This document shows positions 56,441-64,000 of a DNA stretch of 64,000 nt, one piece after another. The position numbers were made by a program, and so were the translations under genes. This stretch comes from Lytechinus pictus (lineage: Eukaryota > Echinodermata > Echinoidea > Temnopleuroida > Toxopneustidae), in assembly GCF_037042905.1 (NCBI RefSeq), contig NC_087249.1:49568901-49632900 (forward strand). Reading direction: 5' to 3'. The notes below the pieces were generated by a model. It was not told the DNA's origin and searched no databases. It saw nothing but the letters and a program-made list of their open reading frames with translations. The stretch's first letter is position 1, and each line of letters begins with the position of its first letter.

Positions 56441-56526
56441 TTTTTCTGACTTGTGATTTTCATTACAGATCGAGCATACCGATCTTAAACAAATAGGAGT
56501 AATGCCGAAAATTTGTAAACAAATTA
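56432..56526. repeat. 95-bp direct repeat, copy 2
   Basis: Same as 56142-56235 with about three changes, directly downstream of the tRNA-like head. Confidence 0.9.
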
Positions 56527-56532
56527 GGTCCA

Positions 56533-56655
56533 AATTAATCTCACCTGGGTTGAATGCAGTACAGTGTGAATAAATTCCTTACTGAAAGAAATTTACCCCA
56601 CACCTGGGATTCGAACCCACGACTAAACCTGAGAACCACAGGACAACGACGATTT
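56533..56655 (-). repeat. SINE fragment with B box
   Basis: Minus strand has GTGGGTTCGAATCCCAGGTG (B box) and the CACCTGGG / TTGAATGCAG body text shared with 48574-48790. Confidence 0.55.
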
Positions 56656-56659
56656 AATG

Positions 56660-57725
56660 ACTTCCAAGTATTAAATAGTATAAATTAGAAATAAACAACG
56701 ATTTTGCCACAAACTCAAAATCATGTAAGTAGTCATGATTTCATGTCGACGTTAAAAATATAGAGGATACGAAATAATTCCATTCAAATTATTAGAATGT
56801 AGATATACTAGAAGACAACATAAGCCTTCAGTACCTCTACTCGTCATGCTTGTTTTCCACCTTTAAAAGTGCTTGATAAACTAAATTTGGTCCTGTTTAT
56901 CTGTGAACTTGGCACTGTAACAAGATTTCTTTCATTGTTAAATCGGTTTAGTTTTTCACTCCACCTTGACCAATCGAAAGTTCGGTGGTTCTTGACTTTG
57001 TCTCGAACATGTCAAAGACAGCATGGTGGATAGATGAGTTGGATTGTATTTCGAAACAAATCGGGGTAAAAATTGATTTGCAATAATCACATCGAAACTA
57101 CGGACGGCATCTCTGAATGGACCGCATTGTTCATATTCCGGTTGTGAATTGCTGAGAAGATTTGATACACTTGTTTTACCGTGTCCCTCTTTTTGTTTCT
57201 GTCTTTATTCGTTCATCTTCCTCCTTTTTCCGATCGTGAACCTAGCTCGCATGCTCTAAGCTCCACCCCTCGTTCCTTCTCTACACTGAAGTCTAGAATG
57301 TAAAACGGAAAAGAATCCTGCTATCCGTTGGAAAACGTTATGTATCCGTTGTGTACTCTTTGTATACGTGTTTCATACGCCCTATATCCATCGAGCATCC
57401 GTCCACTGTGATTTCATTGTTCACCCAATTTTTGTCCATTGTCTGGAGTGGATGAAAACGGATGGAGCCACGCCGAAATTTTTCTTGTCCGCTGTTTCCG
57501 TTATGAATACGCTTTGTGTCCGTCGGCCAGTGGGACCAGGATCCGCCAGTGCCCTGGAGGGTACACCATAGCGATTGAACATAACAGAAATTGTATAAGT
57601 AACAACTAAAGGTGTTGTAATGACCCTCTTAGGTGATGAACTAAAAAAAAGTAACACGGGATTTAAAATGTTGTCATCTATGTACACCAATGAATACAAC
57701 GTCTACCTCAATTTCATTATCCCTT
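56660..57725. other. No gene recognised; worn repeat at 57270-57560
   Basis: Around 57300-57560, phrases such as ATCCGTTG, TCCGTCCACTGTGA and CCAGTGGGACCAGGATCCG recur and partly invert, as in a worn TIR element. No coding motif. Confidence 0.45.
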
Positions 57726-57727
57726 AA

Positions 57728-57894
57728 GGCGCAGTCACATTTCCCCTACGGCGGCCGTACGGCGAGTCGCAAACAGCCGTTTTTTGATGCATTTTTGTAC
57801 CAGCTATACATAATTATAGGTGGCTTGAATAAAAATGAATAAAACGGCTGTTTTCGACTCCCGTACGGCCGCTGTAGGGAAAACGTGACTGCAG
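57728..57894. mobile_element. Palindromic MITE, GCAGTCACATTTCCC ends
   Basis: GCAGTCACATTTCCCCTACG left and its counterpart GTAGGGAAAACGTGACTGC right; inner arms AAACAGCCGTTTT and AAAACGGCTGTTTT. About 167 bp. Confidence 0.8.
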
Positions 57895-58028
57895 CATAGT
57901 CATACCAACGAAACCAACCCTGTATTGATCAGAATTATTACGTTATTTTGAATGCCATCGTGTCATCCTCCACTGCCATCGGTGTGACTGTAGCAATATC
58001 CACAAAATTCAGAATTCATTTTCCCATC

Positions 58029-58235
58029 TACACTCTTAAAACAAATCAGTCAAATTGACTAAACAAGTAGTCAGCTGGGTGCAACTGATACGCTAGTCAC
58101 ATTTCTGACTATAGTTAGAAATAACTATGTTCTAGTAAAATACGAATAGAAAAAAGTCAAATATGACGAGAATAACAGTAGCACCCAGCTCTCACTATTA
58201 ACTAGTAATTTTTGACTGATTTGTTTTAGAGTGTA
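58029..58235. mobile_element. CACTCT(T)AAAACAAATCA MITE, copy 1
   Basis: TACACTCTTAAAACAAATCA left, TGATTTGTTTTAGAGTGTA right, about 207 bp with paired arms and GCTGGGTGCAACTG / GTAGCACCCAGC inside. Inverted relative to the next copy. Confidence 0.82.
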
Positions 58236-58333
58236 GAAGCATCAGAGAAATATATTATTTAAAACGGAATCATGCATTTGTGAGGAAGACGTCAGTTGCG
58301 GAATCACCAAGGATGTAATCGTCAAAACGACTA

Positions 58334-58551
58334 TACACTCTAAAACAAATCAATTTAAAAATTACTAGTTAATAGGGACGGCTGGGTGCAATTGTTATTC
58401 TAGTCATATTTGACTATTTTCTAGTCGTATCTTACTAGAACAGAGTTATTTCTGACCAGAATATATGTCAGAAATATCAGTGATTGCCATACCAGTTGCA
58501 CCTAGCTGACTACTGGTCTAGTCAATTTGACTGATTTGTTTCAAGAGTGTA
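58334..58551. mobile_element. CACTCTAAAACAAATCA MITE, copy 2 (inverted)
   Basis: TACACTCTAAAACAAATCA left, TGATTTGTTTCAAGAGTGTA right, about 218 bp. Inner GTTGCACCTAGCTGACTAC is the reverse complement of text in copy 1, so the copies face each other 98 bases apart. Confidence 0.82.
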
Positions 58552-58559
58552 GCATGACT

Positions 58560-59765
58560 ATAGTGTAGAGCTCATAGTTTCGACGGGGCAAGAAAGTACG
58601 ACACAACGAAGAAAGAAAAAAAAGTGATATAAGAAAAGGCACGCGATATAAGTACCCTTGAACCTGCTTTTGAATACAATCAAACAATATTATCGGTGAT
58701 GATGTACTTAATTTCCAACTTCAAATCAACGTGACATGGAAAAATTATGAAATGAAAGATCATAATTTAAAAAACCTAACCCAAAACTTTGATGAAGTAG
58801 ACCTGTAACTGCGTGCATGCGGTATTCACTAAGGCATTCCGTGCATAACTTTAGGAAATACATAGTTCCTCTTTATGATAACGTGATAATGGAGGTAATA
58901 TCCTCGACGAAATCTTGCCATTCTTTCGTATTTTGGCGTGTTCGGAATGAGATTCTTTATTTGAACAACACAACTTTTTTTTTCAATTTAATTGAAACAT
59001 AAACAGGTAAAGGAGTAAATACTGAAGTAAAATTTGATATAATCTGATAAATCACAATGTCCGTTTTCTATGTCCAATTGTCGAGAATCTGTCACCGAAC
59101 TTCACCTTCATATTCTTTAAGAATGGACTTTTTTTTTTAAAGATAACGTTTTCAGCGACAGTTTCCAGGAGCTTTTAATTCTTGATGCAAATTTATTATT
59201 GTAACAAGTTTTATGAAACGGGCCCAAGAACAATCAAAGCTGAACACCTCAAAAAAAGTTTGGAAATCTGATTTTGATCGATAATCCCTCCTCGGTTTTT
59301 AGTAAATATCAATGTGTAATTAATATCAATGAATAGATCATTTAATTGTCTTTAAAATGATACCCTACATGATATGATTAGGGTTCACATGGAGGTGCAG
59401 TGTCTTGAAATGTGGGGCAAGGTCAATATTCAAAAGTTGCAAGATGACACAATATTGAAAGTCACTGTTCTTTTTTCCATGGTGATGAGTGAGTTTCTCA
59501 GCGGTTTCTTTTAATTGTTTTCATGCACCTTAACATCAACATTAACATGCAATCAAACACACCTCTGCACAAGCAAACACATAAGAAACAAACAAACATG
59601 CATGGGTATTTCAAACCACGACTCAAACCACAGAACCATCACTACATAAACCACAACAAAACATAAAAAATGAAGAAGCATAGGCTTGATTTGAATGGAT
59701 TTTCATCTCTACTGACCCAGACAAACGTGACAAAAGAATCATGTTCTGTATTGACCCTTCATGAC
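58560..59765. other. No gene recognised
   Basis: AT-rich; no motif-bearing open frame or clear repeat. Confidence 0.5.
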
Positions 59766-60172
59766 TATTTCTGCTCGTTTTTACAGTTTTTAAATTCAGA
59801 CCTCATCCAACACTTTTTAATCCTGCTCTTTTCGTGATGGCATGATCATACCAAGCATGGTATCATTTTAAAGAGAATTAAATGTTCTTTCGAATGATAT
59901 CAAAAATATATTGTGTAAAATTGGGAGTTAAGAAAAATTAATGGCCAAACTCAGATTTCCAAACTTTTTTTGTGCTCGTTTTTCAGCTTTTCAATTCAGA
60001 CCTCATCCAACACTTTCAATCCTGCTCTTTTTGTGATGGTATGATCATAACAAACATGGCATCATTTTAAAGAGAATTAAATGATCTTTTGAATGATGTC
60101 AAATATGCATTGTGAAAAATTGGGAGTTGGGAGAAATTAATGGCCAAACTCAGATTTCTAAACTTTTTTTAG
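59766..60172. repeat. 201-bp tandem duplication
   Basis: TGCTCGTTTTTACAG...TTCAGACCTCATCCAACAC starts at 59772 and again at 59973; both units end ATGGCCAAACTCAGATTTC then AAACTTTTTTT. Differences are scattered substitutions and small indels. Confidence 0.88.
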
Positions 60173-61421
60173 GGGTGTATTTCGTTATTACTAATGACAG
60201 ACTATACATACTATAGGTCGGTTCGAAGTCGTTTTGTGAGTGAACATCGAGTTATTTAGTGCTCCTTCAACATGATCGGGTACATTCGTCCCACTGCATT
60301 AATTTTAGTGAGTCCGATGGTGTTTAATGATTTCGAAAGTTTTTTTTTATTCATAAATGAACACAGCGTAGAATTTTATGAAACTATCATCGAGAATAAG
60401 AACATGAGATGTAGACAAGAGTCTACACGGTGAACTCGCATTGGTTCCACTTTTATTTCATTGAACAGGTCCTGTAGCAGTCACATCGGCTAATACACTT
60501 CCAAACCGACCGACTCTCTGCCATTGGATATAATGTTGTAACCCTTGATCGGTCTTGTGTCTGTTTAGCCGGTGTGACTGCAGCATGGCACCCGATCTCA
60601 AATATCTGAGGATTCCTTCCTCGATCTTAGGGCAGATCTTAGAAGATTAGCCGGGGAAATATGTCAGCTTCTCATCCGAGGAGGGTCCAGTGGGTCTTCT
60701 GTTACCAGTGTTTCTGAGAAGCAACGTCTCTTGTAACTTGTTCTGTGGGTAAAATGTCGTTATCTTGACAGGGGCATTCATGTCCAGTCAGACTTGTGGG
60801 AGTCTGTGACTTCTGATTTGACCGTGTATCCCAAAGTATATTTTCTTCGAAAATACGTTCCGCCTACCTTTTGCTTTCTACGAGTCTCCTTCCTTCTGTG
60901 TTGAAGATGTTGTTGGATTCGTTTCAGAATAGATTTTCTACATTTCGACTTTCTCTGTTCCTGAATTATCCCTTAATTATTATTTAATTCAAAAATAAAA
61001 TAAATAGTGTGCATAACTAATTGAAAAGACCGAAATGAAAGACCTATGCCTCTCTATCATCATGGACCTAGGTCCATGCCTCTATCATGTCTATATACCA
61101 CCTCTCTCGATACAGTATACATGGTATACATGCGCACAGAGGATAGAAAATCGCTTATATCATGCTTACAAACATTTTCAAATTAGTTGCTCAATCCAAG
61201 GTCAATAGGTTGGATCGTTCTTCAAGAATAGCAGGAATGACTGATCTAAATGCCAGTTCAAAGTCACAGAAAGGTCGATTTAATTGATTTGGTTATGAAC
61301 AGTGTCCATGAAATCGACCTTGATAATTTTTATGTCTCCTTTTGTGGAACTAAAGAAAGTACAATCCCCGGGCTATGAACCGTACACTTTAAATGATTTT
61401 CCCTTTCTTTTCGTTGTGCGG
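60173..61421. other. No gene recognised
   Basis: Holds worn TGTGACTGCAGCA-type repeat pieces at 60480-60590 and a short repeat of CATGGACCTAGGTCCATG near 61061, a perfect small palindrome. Confidence 0.45.
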
Positions 61422-62036
61422 TTAAAGGAGAATGAAACTCTTGGAGCAAGTTAGCTTTTGTGAAAGCAGAAAAATCAAAGAATAAGATCAACAAAAGTTT
61501 GAGTAAAATAGGACTAGCAATAGAAGAGTTATGAGCATTTGAATGTCGAGACCACTAATGCTATGGAGATCCTCCCATTGGCAATGCGACCAAGATCTAT
61601 GATGTCACAGATGAACAACTCTCCCCTTTTGGACGCTGAAAATATACCCCAAAACATATCTTTTTGCTCATTCTAAAGTATACATCTCTATGTTCTAATC
61701 ATATGACAAACGATTCACCAATGGTATAATGTTGTGAAACCTCTGTACTTGTCTTCTCATAAAGAGAACACATCACCTTGTGATAGACTCTACTAAAAGT
61801 GAGAATATAAGTGAAATAAGTACTAAAGTAATGAGGGAGTTGTACGTGTGTGACATCACAGATCTTGGTCGCATTGCCAATGGGAGGATCTACATGGCAT
61901 TAGTGATCTCAATATTCAAATGCTCATAACTTTCTTATTATTCATTCAATCTTCCTCAAACTTTCAACAATATGTTTCTTTGATTTTTCTCTTTGATATG
62001 GATTCAGCTGGTTTCAATGGTATCATTCTCCTTTAA
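61422..62036. mobile_element. 615-bp TTAA-flanked MITE (piggyBac-like)
   Basis: TTAAAGGAGAATGAAAC left and GGTATCATTCTCCTTTAA right with TTAA at both ends. Long inner arms pair, for example ATGTCACAGAT / GACATCACAGATCTTGGTCGC and CTCCCATTGGCAATGCGACC / GGTCGCATTGCCAATGGGAG. Confidence 0.85.
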
Positions 62037-63190
62037 TATAAACGAGGCCCGCTGACATGGCTGAGGCACCAGGTTAGGTCCATGGTTTGAATGGGATGGG
62101 TCGAAATATGTTAACTAGGGAAAATTTGAGCAGGCAATTGCTAAAACATCTCCATTCTAACATTGATCAGTGTTATGTTTTGAGCGTAATCTTAGGACAG
62201 AGGATAGACGAAACAAAGTTACACGAGGGACTTTGCTATTCGGGACGGGAATCTTATACTTTAAAATCTAATGTTGAAGTTTTGGTATTGGAAAGATATT
62301 TTTTCCAGCTCACGTGACTGAATATACATGAATCAGTTGATAAATTAATGAATTTGATAACCAGGTTTCAATGCAAATCATTTGTTTTAACACAATCGTA
62401 CAGTCTTGATGGACATAACAAATGATCTCATTATTTCGATGTACGCCTACCCTCTTCATATTGTTATTAGGAAAATAAACTATTGTTTGGATAAGTCTCT
62501 GATTATCGACAAACTCTGGAATCGTGTCTGCGTGAAAAATTCAAAAGAGATACTCTCTCCTAGATTTTGCCCCTTTTCTCCCGGTCATAGCCTACATGTC
62601 GAGTGCTTCTGACAACAGAGATCTCAGTTTTCACACCGAATTTGACAGTTCAGCGTGAAGTGTTGTATCAGGTTTCTCCGTCTTGTCTACGGTCGAGCAC
62701 CTTGCAATGGTTTGAATTATGCCGTGCCATCAAAACGTCATCACCTCAGCAAAGATTTGCGATATGTTCCATCTAATCCGGTCTTTCTTTCCTTTATTTT
62801 CTCGTGAGTTGCGAGATTTATTTCTCGACAGAGATTCTATCCCGATCACCATATCCTTATAGCCATGGCAGCGACAAATCTCCTTGCAGCGACATGAAGG
62901 ATTTGTCTTGAAGCACAAATGTGATCAATATTTGATGACAACACGCTACAACGAAAAAGAGGAGTTATCAATTTTTTCGTCAATTGTTTTAGGATTGAAA
63001 ACCTTTCACACACACTTTTTGAGGAGTTTGTTCGGAAGCTTCAACTACAAATCATTTCAAAAAGTAAAAATAGGAAAGGTTATTTTGGAGAGAACAACTC
63101 CTTGTCTACAATGAGAGCCGTTCTTTTCCCCGTTTTGCCATCGAGAAACATTTTCATGAGACATTGATAATTTTATATCTTTTCTTAGTC
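62037..63190. other. No gene recognised
   Basis: Short open frames of 60-76 codons only, without motifs. Confidence 0.5.
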
Positions 63191-63224
63191 TTCAAGCACC
63201 CCTTTCACTAGTACACCATTTTGT

Positions 63225-64000
63225 TTTTACTATCAATTTTTTTTATCTGGGCTAATCCATTTTAGTTGGGTTATTCCATTTTTATTATTACTTTAATCCT
63301 TTTTATTTGGGTTATTCCATTTAAATGGGTTATTCCATTTGATTTTTAATTGTCGATTTAGTTTCGTTTTTATTGGTATATTCCATTTTATTTTCTTACT
63401 AAGTTAGTTCTTTTTTATTGGGCTTATTCCATTTTTTTACTATTAATATGGTATCTTTTTTTAATCTCAGCTATTCCAATTTAGTTGGGTTATTCCATTT
63501 TTTTATTATTACTTTAGTCCTTTTTTATTTGGGTTATTCCATTTTGTTTTAACTATTAATTTATTTTTATTTCTGGGCTATTTCATTTTTTGGGGGTTAT
63601 TCAAATTTTTAAGTTATTATTTAGTCCTTTTTTATTTGAATTATTCCATTTTATTTGGGTTATTACATTTTGTTCTTATTAATTTAGTTCTTTTTTATTT
63701 GGGTTATTTCATTTTACTTGCGTTATTCCATTTGATTTTTATTACTCTAGTCCGTTTTATCTAGATTATTCCATTTTACTTGGGCTATTCCATTTTGTCT
63801 ATACTATTAATATACTTTTTGGGGGGCTGTTCCATTTTAGTTGGGTTATTCTATTTTTTTATTGCTTTAGTCCTTTTTATTTGGGTTATTCCATTTTGTT
63901 CTTATCATTAATTTAGTTCTATTTTGTTTGGGTTATTCCATTTTTCTTGGGATATTCCATTTTGTTTTTTACTATTAATTTAGTTCTTTTTTTATTTGGA
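63225..64000. repeat. TGGGTTATTCCATTTT minisatellite, continuing past the window
   Basis: Over 750 bases of degenerate units built on TTTATTTGGGTTATTCCATTTT and TTACTATTAATTTAGTCC. Units vary from about 20 to 60 bases. The array is still running at the last base. Confidence 0.9.

Overview
This is eukaryotic, AT-rich animal DNA. Genes are split by introns with GT/AG borders, and there is a dense load of small inverted-repeat transposons, tRNA-derived SINEs, LINE fragments and simple repeats. A DEG/ENaC channel, an intronless B-box/coiled-coil protein, an NAT-like enzyme, a mag-like Ty3/gypsy element and many TIR families together suggest a marine invertebrate, most likely an echinoderm (sea urchin or relative). 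That placement is inference; the species cannot be read from the window.

Layout. 1.8-15.8 kb (minus): a complete nine-exon gene for a 497-residue DEG/ENaC/ASIC-family channel, rebuilt here from splice sites whose phases all agree. Its introns hold a LINE endonuclease fragment, 154- and ~170-bp tandem-repeat elements, foldback repeats, MITEs and SINEs. 16-26 kb: no gene recognised; several TIR elements, including a 943-bp TTAA element and a hAT-like MITE with an 8-bp target duplication. 26.6-30.6 kb (minus): a Ty3/gypsy gag-pol in one open frame with a putative 5' LTR and no visible 3' LTR, followed by a long CAT/ATC microsatellite. 33.8-34.6 kb: an 872-bp element with 26-bp perfect TIRs. 34.9-35.8 kb (plus): an arylamine N-acetyltransferase-like gene. 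38.5-40.3 kb (minus): an intronless B-box/coiled-coil TRIM-like gene. 42.8-46.5 kb: two LINE reverse-transcriptase remnants, one inside a foldback repeat. 50-50.75 kb: two head-to-tail copies of a Harbinger-like MITE. 51-51.74 kb (plus): putative promoter, 5' UTR and first coding exon of a secreted or membrane protein whose other exons I could not find. 52-64 kb: MITEs, SINEs and tandem repeats, ending in a minisatellite that runs off the window.

The host genes (channel, NAT-like, TRIM-like, secreted-protein exon) are separate transcription units with no sign of acting together. The main biological interest is the divergent channel (HG-motif histidine and GAS filter both changed), the NAT-like enzyme with Glu in place of the catalytic Asp, and the unusually readable record of nested and tandem transposon insertion. 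I saw no CRISPR array, operon or prokaryotic system.
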